Assembly (NCBI GenBank): GCA_037577475.1
Contig: CM075194.1
Span: 8,898,492 to 8,962,491, forward strand
Length of the DNA: 64,000 nt
Source of the DNA: Chaunax sp. Z400
Taxonomy: Eukaryota; Chordata; Actinopteri; Lophiiformes; Chaunacidae
Direction of reading: 5' to 3'
Within the stretch, counting starts at the first letter, position 1, and each line of letters starts with the position of its first letter. A program made the translations under genes and the position numbers. Positions 24,083 to 36,000 of this stretch are shown in pieces. The notes below the pieces were generated by a model that did not search any database, was not told where the DNA came from, and worked only from the letters and a program-made list of their open reading frames with translations.

Positions 24083-27000
24083 TCATTCCATGACCTCACC
24101 GGGCGCCACCGTGACCAGCTGTAACGGGATCTCCTGATTGCCTACAAGGTCGTGGGCGGTGGTCTGGAGGATGAGCGTGGTTCCGTCGGCGGTGATGACG
24201 GCGTCAGTGGTGGGCGGAGACGTGGAGGGAACGCCTTTCTTATTCTGGTGAGTCTTTATGTGCTTGGCCAGGTGGTCGCTTCGCATGAACCTCTTGGAGC
24301 ACTCTGTGCACACAAACTTCTTCTCTCCTGTGAGAAACAATGAAGCAAACATCAGATTACGCCTCACAGGTCTGCATTAAAGTTACGATGGAATGGGCCG
24401 TCACTGTTGTTCCACCTCTGAGCCGGCAGCAGAGGCATTGCACAGCGCCGAATTGATGTCCAGCCAGTGACGTGGTAGGACAGGACAGGGCATTTTGACA
24501 ATGTGTTATGTGTCTGGGCGATTTTAAAAGAGCGGCTGGTATCAATTAAAAGCTGACTCAAAGAAGAAAATCAAGCAAAAATGTCTCTGTATTGGGGGAA
24601 ACAGCGTGAGGTCCGGGAGCACCTTACTGCCTGAGCAGAGCACGAGATCAGCGGCCACCTAACAGGAGAGGTCAAAGATTTGCATGCTATTCACACTACA
24701 GGCCGACGCTGCTGTGTTACCGGTCACATCTCTTTTGCTTTCAGAATGTAAGCATGGTATCTAAAAGCACACAAACTGGAGCGTTTGGTTTGTTCAGTGT
24801 AAATTAACAAAGGCAGCGTACTATCTCTGCGGCTACAACAGAGGCTGCACAAACAGACAATCTATTGCGCCGTGATTACGCAATCATCATACAGGATGTC
24901 GGGGCGGAAAGGATGGGGCTTCTGTTAGTTATAGGGATGGGCGTTTATTTTTGAATATTCAAATAATCATTCATTTAAAAAAAAATCGATTAGTATGTTG
25001 TTGTTTTTCCCTGCGCCTGGTGGTAGTGCAGTACTACTGCCACAAGGTGGCGTCAACAAACCTACAGGCTGTTTGCAACTGCCATTAACAAAAGAAAAGG
25101 AGTTGTGTATGATCACAAGGCAGACAGCAGAAGCATGCTAGCCGTAACAAAGTCTGGTTGTGGAACTCCTTTACATAAATAAAGGAAAATGAGGTCTGGT
25201 ACTTACTCTGCCAGGTAAAACTATCTTATCATGAGTCAAAGCAGAACACCAGAAGAAGAAGGTCCGTCCACAGTTGAACAGTCGACTAGTTTAGTCCCTA
25301 GTTAGTTACTGCCTTCATAAAACAGCTAGACTTAATGGAAGGCCTCACTTCTAGAACTGTAGAGGTGACCTGAAATACGACCAGGGTTTTATTCGAGCGT
25401 CGTCTCACCTGTGTGTGTCCTCCTGTGTCTTTGTAGCTCGTCACTCCTGGTGAACCTCTTCCCGCAGAACATCCAGTTGCAGACGAAAGGTCTCTCTCCG
25501 CTGTGCCAGCGCAGGTGGGCTCGGAGATGAGACGTCTTCCCGTAAACTTTGCCGCAGCCGACAATATGGCAGATGTGCTGCTTCTTCTTCCCCATGCCTG
25601 AACCTCTGTGAGATGCCGGGAAAACGCAACATGAATAGAAAACCCAAACAGTGCGGACGATCGCTTATTCTTTCAACAAAAGAATCAAACTAAATAATGT
25701 AAAGACTGAAAGCGATAATGTGAGATGACTAAATATTCTAATACTCTCTGATAAAGGATTACAGGGATTTTTCTAATCCAGGTAACGAACGATACGCCCT
25801 CTTACTTCCTGTGCGCGCCTTCTTACCAAAACACTGATTCATCCTTAAATACCATACATTATACCATCGCACAACATGTACTTTTCCTTAAAAACAATCT
25901 TTCTTTTTTCTGCGCAAATATCACAGCAATGCCAGTAAACACTATGTAAAGGTATTATTGCAAAAATTTGAAAATCGTGACGTAGCCTTTTTGTCCTTTT
26001 GCTGTTCTTCAGTCAGCAGCGGCATCTTGTTTATGTGGCACATGTTCTCATAAGATTTCGTTAAGTATTTATACAGGATCAGCTGACTTAGGACAACATT
26101 CTCACTTTCTTGTAACCTTTCACCTGCTGCACAAAGAAAGCCGGGGCAGAAGAGGATTACGCTCTTCTGCTGTCACAAAGCTGATAAAGATGTACTGAGA
26201 GCGAGATCAGGACCATCGAAGGATCGATCGAGCAAGAGCACAAGAAGAAACAATCATTTATCCCCTCAGGTAGCCTCAGAATGCTCTATTTTCACTTCAA
26301 ATTCTCAAAAGTTCTGCACTGCACCCTCAGACTCATCTCTAAATATCCCTTGGATTAGAAAAAACATTTCCTTTTGCAATTGCACGAATATGCATGCAGA
26401 TATAGATCAGCATGAAAATCTGAATATGTAATCAGACCTCACAAACAGGATTTAAAACCAGTGTAACAACTTAAGATACAGGAGTGCAAAGCTCTAAAAA
26501 AATAAAAGAAGCTAATGAAACATCGAGTGTTAAAGTCACTGACAGGCGTCACTAAAACACATTTTATGGTTGTATTTTAACTGGCTGTAGCTGAAAAAAC
26601 TCATAGAAATCAGTTTTAATGTCATTATGATGCTCAATAAATCTTCATGACATCATTTGGATCTTTTAATTCTCTGTCTTTTATCTTTACTCAAACAAAC
26701 GTGCGGCGGTGGAGGTGTTAACTTCCACCTCCTGGAATCTTGTGTGTTTTTTTCCCAAAGGCCCACCTTCCTCCGGACTCCTTGCAGTTGGGGCAGGTGC
26801 AGGCTACTCTGCGGAGCCTCTTGCCCTCCCCACTCGGCGTCTCCATGTCTTCATCTCCCATCTGAACACGCAGGTTGTTCAGGTCACTGGGGTTAAGCGT
26901 GGAGTCTCCGCTCAGCTGCCACTCCTCAGAGTCTGGCTCTTCTTTGATCTGAATACCTGAATCAGGGAGGGAGAAAACGCATTTAGGAGCTTTTCAAGTA

Positions 27001-30000
27001 ACACAAGAAATGTAAGATTTGCTCATGAATACTAAGATCTGTGTGTGAGGATATACAATATATACAGGTGTTCCATACCAGCTGGACTGTTTGTGTCCTC
27101 TCCGTGTGTGTACTGAACTCCAGACTGTGTTATAGAGTTCACAGTTACTGTCTGGAGGTTGGGCAGGCTGACCTGGCCTGTCTGGCCTAGGGGGAGGGTC
27201 TGCACCGGGGCTAAAGTCAGCTGCTGAGCCTGCCCCTGGCCCTGGGGCAACTGGAGGCCCTGGAGTGACTGGACACCCTGAACCTACACAGACATACGGG
27301 ATACATATTACTACTCTGACATCTTTCACAGCATGAAAACACAAACTGACATTTTGCTGCTTTAAAACATGGGGAAATGTCCTGCACACTTGTTGCAGGT
27401 TACCTGGAAGGTCTGCCACTGGATCTGTCCAGTTGCGGTGACGGTCTGGGCCTGGATGAGGAATGTCCCCGGGTTAACCAGCTGTACACTCTGTAGAGTC
27501 TGACCTCCTGTTGCATTCAGGTCTTGACCCTGAGCCACCTGGGCTACGTGGGCCTGATTGTCCCCAGACAGCTGCAGGATAGGCTGGGAGATAGTGGTGG
27601 CGTTAGACGAGGAGACCTGCAGAGTAATAAACAGCAAAATAAATTACAATCATGCAAAATGGCTGAGATAACTCCTTTGCATCTATGTAGGAGGTCTGAA
27701 AGGTATAGTGGATATTTAGACATGTTAAATCGCAAGCTAGAACATTTCTCATAGGACAAGAATATAGTTATGGTAGCTGACCATCAAGGTGGGGAGGGTG
27801 CGGAACATTTTAAAACTGGTCACAAAACAGCACTTCATTCAAAAGCAAGTTTTCCATTGTAGTTATACTGTATATTGCAATATGAATCAATATCTTCAGA
27901 CACCAGTAAGAAAGTAAATACAATCCAATGTTAAATACACAGTGACAACAAATACAATGAAAAATGTGTGTTCAGTTCAAGCCCTTAAAAGCTCTCATAA
28001 TAACGCCTCATCATTCAAGGTAATCATTTGAAATCTCTAATGCCAGTGTAATATCAGCATTCTGTTCTGGAATGTTAAGTGTTGTCTACAACTGACTACT
28101 TGTAGAAGACATTGGTTTAAACTTGAGAACATTTTATTTAAACTGGAAAATATCTAATGAAAAACGAATCTGACCAGACATTTGATCCCAGCATTAAGAA
28201 AATGACAGAATTGATAAAGAAATAAACTGTGTGATTTTGTATAAAAACAAACAAACATTTGTTTCCTATCTTATAGCTTAAATTCTAGGTCAGACCCCAG
28301 CCTGGGAGCTGCTGCCATGAACCACACAGGACTGCAACACCTACACATGACATGGTGTTAAGGACACACTCTGACCTGAATTTGCTGCAGGTGGTTGTGG
28401 GAGTTGAAGTTTGCTGAGGAGGAGGGGTCAGACACGCCTGCAGACACAGCAGTAGCTTGGGTCAGAACCCCGGTGCCATCAATGGTCTCAGGAAGAGAGT
28501 TGGAGGAGGAAGTAGTGGTGGTTGGCACGTAGAGTTCTGGATGGTTGCCGGCGTCGCTCACAGTCACCAGTTGTTGTTTGGTGCCAGAGTCCTGACCCTG
28601 ACTCTCCAGCGTCTGACCACTCATGATCAGCTGACCTTCAGGTGTTATCCCTGTTGCAATGGGGACCGTCTGCGCTCCCGTAAGCCCTAAAGACTCCAGA
28701 TCCAAACTATTTATCGGGACAAACGTTATGTTGCCGGGCAGCCCTACAGGTACTGAGCCTGTGTATGCTGATCCCCCAGCCAGCTGGACGCCTTGGATCG
28801 AAGGTACGTGACCCGCCTGCGTCAAGAGGTCAGTGGTCGTGGTCGTGGCACAGCTGATTGCGATGCTGCCCTGACTGCCATCTTGTAGGAGCTGAATCTG
28901 CCCCGTGCCATCATCCAGTCCCTGTGTTGAGAATCCTGCAAGTGTCCCATCTGCATTATGGATTTGGGGGATGACCTGGAAAAGAGAGCAATAGTTTTAA
29001 ACAAGGTCCTACAGAGCACCTACTGTAATTTAAATCTGTTTCTGTCTTTTTACCTGATATTGAATGCCTGACACTCCGTTGGCTGTGGCCTCATTCCCAG
29101 ACGCCGTAACATAAATTGGCTGGTTGGAAAGACTCCCAATAGGAAGCATGTACTGCCCATTCGATGTGACAATCCCCGAGTTTGGAATGTGAATGATTCC
29201 CTGGTCTTCCTTCCCAGTTGAGACTGGAGTTAACACCTCCCATCGGTCTGAACCCGTCAGTTGAATGGCTGACATGTCTGTTGTCTGGGAATAAAATTAA
29301 CACTCAGATTAACAAGAACAGATCACATTTCAACAAGATTTAGTTTTAGGTTAGATCACAGGAAAGGGAACCAGTCTTTCTGTGGCTCATGAGGTGGAAC
29401 GGTCGCCCACTTATCAGAGGGTCGGTGGCTCAATCCCCAGCTCCTTCAGTGAACATGTTGAAGTGCCCTTGAGCAAGATACTGAACCCCAAATTGCTCCC
29501 AAGGTGCCATAAGGGCTGCTTGTTGCTCCTCAGGGATGGATCAAAGGCAGAAAACAAATTTCAATACATTGTACTGGGTATGATTCTATGTGACAAATAA
29601 AGCTTCTCCTTATATTGTCTGAAAATCAATTACAGATTCTGAGACTGTGCTAATAAATCGAAGAGAAAATAAATCATAGATAGTTGGAGGATCATGTAGG
29701 ATTTGTGCTCAAGCAAAGGATCGACGACAAATCAGCTATGAGCTAAATGCAACCACCAACACAGAGAGTGAAGATAACAGGCTCAGAAACCACAGGGTGT
29801 GGGGGATGGGTGGCTATTAAAACAGAGCTGAACGCTACGGTTTGATTATGGACGCTACCCAGACAATATTATCACACCAGGCATCCTCTCAGCCTAAGGT
29901 ACACCGGCTATCTTCCAGCGAGCCGACCCAAGTGACTGACTTCAGTGTCCTACCCACTATGGGCGGGTTTTACAGGGGTAAAGTGGGTGGCCGTTATTGA

Positions 30001-30200
30001 GGGGAACACAGGAAGTGTACGGCTTTCACCCCATGCCATCAAAATTTTAAAACGTCTGAACTTCATGCTCTCAAAAACATAACCAGCAATTGAAAGCAAG
30101 CGAAAATGACAAGCTAGAAAATGTCGGATACCTGTGTTTCCGCTGCACTACCGGGTTGCAGAAACTCGCTTTGACTGCTGTCCACGTCCGCGGACGCCAT
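24083..30200 (-). CDS. sp3: Sp3-type zinc-finger transcription factor
   Basis: Sp3 binds GC boxes and activates or represses transcription. Exons in transcript order: 30132-30200 (ATG at 30200), 29054-29284, 28376-28975, 27404-27616, 27079-27283, 26767-26959, 25409-25605, 24083-24327; 1953 nt, 650 residues, all in phase. Gln/Ser/Thr-rich activation domains fill residues 30-440 (LPGNITFVPINSLDLESLGL, GTFLIQAQTVTATGQIQWQT). IQIKEEPDSEEW near residue 444 is a consensus sumoylation site, as in mammalian Sp3. The buttonhead-type CxCPNC box precedes three C2H2 fingers (HICHIVGCGKVYGKTSHLRA; FVCNWMFCGKRFTRSDELQR; FVCTECSKRFMRSDHLAKH). The tail EIPLQLVTVAPGEVME distinguishes Sp3 from Sp1 and Sp4. It is shorter than human SP3 (about 780) because the N-terminus lacks the Ala-rich stretch. 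Which teleost paralogue (sp3a or sp3b) it is cannot be decided here. Confidence 0.95.
24398..24870 (+). mobile_element. Decayed DNA-transposon copy with a Myb/SANT-like coding remnant
   Basis: Lies in the sp3 intron between zinc-finger exons 2 and 3, antisense to sp3. At 24581 a frame opens MSLYWGKQREVREHLTA, is broken by TGA, and resumes AEHEISGHLTG. This wording resembles the DNA-binding N-terminus of Myb/SANT-like proteins spread by Harbinger-type elements in fishes (recalled, not searched). A partner copy with an internal deletion is at 35285-35575 (shared gacaggacagg...cattttgacaa). Ends are approximate. Confidence 0.5.
24932..25300. mobile_element. hAT-like MITE with perfect 8-bp target duplication
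   Basis: The element begins tagggatgggcg and ends agtttagtccctta-like (tttagtcccta at 25290-25300), so its outermost bases form a short inverted repeat (taggga / tcccta). It is flanked on both sides by gttagtta (24924-24931 and 25301-25308), a perfect 8-bp duplication of hAT type. At 369 bp without a coding frame it is a miniature element. It lies in the same sp3 intron as the preceding repeat. Confidence 0.75.
29381..29604 (+). mobile_element. tRNA-derived SINE
   Basis: The left part has a tRNA-like promoter: tgtggctcatgaggtggaac as a degenerate A box and ggctcaatcc (29427-29436) as a B box. The body includes cccttgagcaagatactgaa, a phrase common in teleost SINEs. The tail ends near caaataaagcttctcc. 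It is inserted antisense in the sp3 intron between exons 29054-29284 and 30132-30200. It is a retroposon, not a functional tRNA gene, since no cloverleaf can be folded. Confidence 0.8.
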
Positions 30201-30753
30201 TTCTCCTTGTTTCAGAGGCTGCTCTGATGCTAGCAGGCAGAGAGGGGGAAACTCAGCAAAACTCTGTAATCGTCAACTCCTGTCTGCCAGAAAAGCCCGA
30301 AAAGCATCCCCACTCTCCAGACCAAAAGGAGCTGACTTCGAATTTCAACTTTGCAGCGGAGATTGTACGGCAATTTCGGCCCAGATTGGCTGTTTACTTT
30401 AAACTCCGAGGCTAGGCAGCTAGCTCTGTTAGCTAACCATATCTAGCTAGTTAGCAGTAGAGCAAAAGATATAAAGACGCAGCTTGCTTCGCTGTATGTT
30501 ACACAAACTCACCGATTAGTTGCACGCTTCGACGCGGTAAATGTTTACGTACCAGTCATAGCGTGAATGGTAGTAACCGGAAGGATTATCTGATCAACTA
30601 AACTCCAAACATGATTATTTTATCAAAGGCGGGCTAGTGTTGATCGGTGAATTCGGGTCGATTTTTTTTCTATTTTGATTGACGGTGCGGGAAACACAAA
30701 AAGGTGGGACTAACAAGCATGACTGTCGAATTTGCGTCACATTACAGGACGTC

Positions 30754-30809
30754 CCGCCCTTCTTCTCTAGGACGATTGGCTAAGCGGACAGTTTGGTAGA
30801 CGTCATTGG
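30754..30809 (-). promoter_or_regulatory. Candidate sp3 promoter: GC box and paired CCAAT boxes
   Basis: About 550 bp upstream of the sp3 ATG. The plus strand shows ccgccc at 30754-30759 (a GC box) and attgg at 30775-30779 and 30805-30809, that is, two CCAAT boxes on the transcribed strand spaced exactly 30 bp. This is typical of TATA-less housekeeping promoters bound by Sp factors and NF-Y. The transcription start is not known. Confidence 0.5.
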
Positions 30810-33045
30810 ATAACATGAACGCCAATTATTTTTTATAGTACGTGTGCTTCCTGTTTGTTGTTGAGAAACACAAGAGATGGAATGCAGTTTTTTTTTTTTT
30901 AACCAAACGCGATACCGAAGAATCGGTTGTTTTTGTCGATGTTACATAGTTTAAATTTTAATGTCACATGAAGTCATGTGTCATAAACATTGGTCGTTGT
31001 ATACAGATACAGACCCTTAAAAACTGATCACTCAATTCACCAGGAGTTATGTCCCTTCTGCCTTTATACAGCTTTGAATAAACTCGTTGCCCAAGCTTGT
31101 GTGCATGATTTATGGTAGTCTTTAAGGGGACTAAGAAATATTTTAATACTTATGAAGCTGTGTCTAACTTAATAAAATTTGAAATGGCTGTGAAATAAAA
31201 TTCCCCTGGGACTTTTATCGCATTTTACTTTTAACGCATTTTCTTTCCGCCATTACAGTACAATAGACAGGCGCCGAGTTAGTTTTTTAGTTTGGGTTAC
31301 TTTAGGGTCACTGTAGTTGACATCCATTACAAAAACTTTACGAAGCTGAAGCGGACTACTCGTGTACCAATTACATTACTAACCAAAATGTTTACATTAG
31401 CACACATTTTTAATTCACCAGCACAATATTCACAAATGATAAAGCGCCCAGTGTCTCGGCAGATATATTTTTGTTGTTGATGGTATGACAGTTTTGTCTC
31501 ACAATAAGCTATGAAACAAGATGGCAGACGGAGTCATATAAATCTATAGTTCCAATCTTATAATTAGTTGGCAAATTAAAACAACTCCCCCTCCCTCCTT
31601 TATTTGTGTTAATGCCTCATTTAATAGCAAATCGAGTTATTCCATTTGTAATAGCTTGAATATCAGCCTAAGTGGGAAAAAAACTTATTACAGCAATGTT
31701 GCAAAGATGTACAAAGGAAAAAGGATTAATACACAAAGCATCAAGCAAGTTTGTCTCCTTTTACTGATTCGTGCATATTGATTTGTATGACATTTATTGT
31801 ATCCTTGCTCCTTTAGATTAACAGGGTCTCTATCTTAGGCCAAAATTTGGCGAGATGCTTGGTGAGGGGATTTGGCAAGCAATCTTGAAAACAGACATTC
31901 ACACAGCAAGGAAAGGTGAAACAAGCTGTACAGTCTCCATGATCCACGAAGCATTGTCCTGGTAGCAGAGTCGGAGTTCATAATGTGAATACTCGGGTTT
32001 TTGTCAACCATCCAAACCTAAGTCAATAAAAGCAGTGTGTGTTGTGTAACATTCTTAATGCAGTTGTGAACGGGCATCGTAAGGGATGCCTGCTCTGCAC
32101 TTGAATATCATCCCTCTCAGAATACAGCACAGTACTGGCCTAAGTAGAACACAGAGCGATGGCTTTCATTAGTTCTCTTATTACTGAATGAACACAGCAC
32201 CAGTCAAACATTTACAGACAATGCATGTTGTAGCATTATTGGAAGTTTGTGTTTTGACTTTATTGTGAAGAGCAGGAAAATAATATAGTTTACGGTATAA
32301 AGGGACTGAAGAAAGTCTTAAAACTCATTTAAGATGGCCCTTGATTAAAGCTGCATATTACTCTCATTCACGGTAGCACTGTTTGTATAATATAGGACCT
32401 ACCTGTAATTAAGCACTGCTGTTATGGTGTGGAGCGTGCCAATTAATCAGCAGTCATCATAACAGTAAATGTCAACTAATAACAGAAAGGCAAGCTGTTA
32501 TTACTCTAATAAATCAAAGATTATGTTTACTGATGACCTGTGCAAAAACGTCTCTTAGCATTGTGGCTTAAATGATCAAAAAGAATCTATGAAAGAGAAG
32601 GAACTGATAAAAAGTGATGCATATTAAAAACAAATGGACAGTGTCAGCATCAAGTAGAAAACAATATGCAGTTTATATTCTTAGTCTCCTATTAGGCCAT
32701 TTCCAGTCAAATCAAAAATAATTCTGACTTCAGATATACCTGCAAGTTGTTGAGACGATGAAAGCTCAAATATAGCATTTTAAAATGTTTGACTGATACA
32801 GTGATATGAAATACTTCAGGTAGGAATGTATGATGTTCTTGTACAGGAACATTATTATAGAATCATTTAAATAGATTCTGGTCCAGACCTGTGAGGCAGG
32901 TTGTGTAAATACCTTTGTCCAACCAGGCCATGAGCTGACCCTCTGAATTCAAAAGAGAGGTATGAAAACCAGTAGACTGTGTAGCTATTTGAGGCCCCAC
33001 TAAACTGTATTGTGAGCTCTTTTTTTTTAAGTCATTGTGTGGTCT
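30810..33045. other. Spacer and presumed ola1 3' UTR
   Basis: No gene is supported. On the minus strand the ola1 3' UTR runs left from 33045. A candidate polyadenylation signal (tttatt on the plus strand) is at 31599-31604; another lies near 32258. The remainder, 30810-31598, is AT-rich spacer in front of sp3. Confidence 0.45.
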
Positions 33046-36000
33046 TCATTTCTTTTTAGGTGCATTGGGTGTGTTGAATTTGAAAAAGATGATGTCGCCG
33101 TCCTCCACGATGTAGTTCCTGCCCTGTTGCCTGTATTTCCCAGCAGCCTGTGAAAGAGGGAATTAAATCAAAGTGGACGTATTGAAATAGCATTCAGGGA
33201 CAGTTTCTCAGGGTTTCCACATTGTTATTTGTAGTAATTGGTCTATATAAAGCACACACCTTGACGGCACCTTCAGTGCCCTCCTCTTTGAAGTCCGTAT
33301 ACTTCATCACCTCGGCCATGATAAAGCCTTTTTCAAAGTCAGTGTGGATCTTTCCTGCAGCTTGAGGAGCCCTGGTGCCCTTCTGTTGGAGTTAAACAAT
33401 ACAGAATAAAGTCAAAAACATAACTGAAGACATATGAAAAACGATGCCACCATATCACAATATGCTACATTATCAAAAAGATTCAAAAAACAAAAACATA
33501 GCAATAAAATGTCAAAATACATTTTGAGGCAGCAAATAAAACCAATCATGTCCAATACGTATGCTCTGTATCTCAGTTTCACTGAATTGAGAAAACAACA
33601 ATGAGGAACAAAGCCTTGCATGGTGGGACCTGAGGACAAGTGTATCCAAGAGTGAAAACATACACATTTAAGCTGCAAACATTTTAACCACAGAAAATTA
33701 AAAACACATACATGCTTATGATTCCAGACTTTCGTGTCGCCGCCGACATCTCAGATTATTTTTAGCAGGATAAAGTCCAAATGCCGTAAACACTTTATAA
33801 AATACTAACAGCAAAAGTACAAATAATAAACGTGTTACATTTCTCAGATGTAGTTCTCACTCTGTGCTTTTATGTAGTAGTGTATACAAATCATTGATTG
33901 AAGTTATATCACAATACAATGACATAACTGTGTGTCTACCATCAATCATACATCATTTAAACTTTGTTTTGACAAAACTACAAACATTTTATGATGTATT
34001 TATTCTGCTTTAAAGAAATGAGGCGTAAATGACACTTTCAAACAACAACACACTCTGTGATCTATCAAAAATTAATGCTCAAGGACTAAATGAACATACT
34101 GAACTAATGGAAGGTTATTCATAAACCGGAGCACCTACCCTGATGGTCCATGCTCGCACCTCATCTGGTCCAGCTGTGAAGAAGTATTCCAGCTGTAGTG
34201 CTGCATAGCCGGTCTTTATTATTTTGGTCAGAGTACTGGGAACACACAGAATGCATTCAGTGATTGAAGCCAAAAGATAATTCAATCCTCTGATACTGTT
34301 TTGTAAAGAAAATTAATCGAAGGTACGAGACTGATTTCATTATTGAGAGACAGTTGACTGAAAAGCCTCTTTGCTCTGCAAACACTTGTCCTATCAGGAA
34401 GAACATTGGAGAAATGAATGACATACTGGCATGGCTCGCAGACACAAAGTCAACATTGACTTATTGAGCACAGCAGTGCCTTTCCAGTTATGATAGGTCA
34501 AACTGTGTGCTGTAAAAAAAAGCCTCATTATCCTTTCCAGGCATAAGCCTGTCTGCAGCTCAGTCCTCACAATACTAAACCCATCAGCTCAATAGTTTTA
34601 TGTACATAAATGACTGTGTGCTCAGGGACCTCTCATGGTTGGGTTGATTCACAATTTTGAAACTGCCTGCTTTTACAATGGTATCGACTGCTGACTCTTT
34701 ATTGTTCTTATCCGGCTGGTCGGGGATGCAAGATATAAAGTGCTTCAGTCTGCCCAAAGAACACGTACAAATACAGCAGCTTAGTCGGTGGGCATACGCT
34801 TCAAACTAAGATACCCTACAAACCCTTCTAGTCAAGTTTTGCTCATGCAGAACTCTCTAATAATAGATCTACTTAACATCCAGTTGGACTTTCAAAATAA
34901 AGCTCGCAGAGAAACATTTCACATGTTGTTATGAGTATGGAAAGTGCAGGAAAAGACAAAGTCAGGTGACCTTTGCTACTGTTGTAAAACTGTCGGAGTG
35001 TGGTTAGGTTTAGGAAAATAATCATCGTTCTGGATAAAATAGTTAACAATGACTATTGGTTTCAGATGGGAAATGAACAGTGATCTCCTGGGCGAGGTGC
35101 TCGCCTCCCTACACAGACTTTTGTTTTTGCTCTTTATACTGTGACACCTGACATTGATGACAGATTAAATTGTTATGCTAGAAGGTCACATGAAGTGTCC
35201 TAAGGCCCTTTTACAATCTTTTCACGGCAAGACTCTTGCATCTTTATAGTTCCTCACAGTTCTGCACAAAAGGCGAAACAGGAAGGTCATTGGTGTTCTG
35301 CCTCTGAACCAGCAGCGGAGAGACTAACAGTGGTGAATCAACACCTCTATATCAGGAGTGAGCCTGCGAGGTCGCATGACAGGACAGGCACATTTTGACA
35401 ACGTCTTATGTTGAGGACTGGATCAAAAGCCATTTAACAGGGAGGGTAAAGGCGTACTCTACTTGTATGTAAAATGTCATACGAGGTCAAATCACACACC
35501 AAAAGCAGCATTTTGCTGCCATTGTTTTGTTCATTGTAAATAATCAGGAGGCGGCGTAGAGAAGGGTCTTCTTTGTGCAGTATTTTTCTATCTCTCTGTA
35601 AAAGAGAAATGGTCTAAAGCATAATGTCGATGAACGAGATACCATATTTGACATGTTGGCTGCCCTGATACACCGTAGAGAATCTCAGCCCCATTTTTTT
35701 TATTTATGAGTGCCAATGTATAAAGGATATTTTTCACCATACTAAACTAAGGGATTAATAATAAAATAATTCAAAGATTAATCCACAGATAATCATTTGT
35801 TGCAGCCATATGGCGTTTAAACAATTTCTCTTCTTGATTTACAATATTCTTGCTACATTGTGTGTTTATGTGTCACCTCTGCGTCTTCTGTTCTTCACAG
35901 TACTTATTCTTCTCCTCTTCCTCCATGTCCAGCAGTTTGGACTCGACAGCTCCACTTATGGGAATCACCAAAGCGCCGGGGTCATAAGCATCCACCCACT

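Noticed and set aside
29381..29604. Possible functional tRNA gene
   Set aside because: The A and B boxes are degenerate, no cloverleaf forms, and the downstream body is typical of a SINE.
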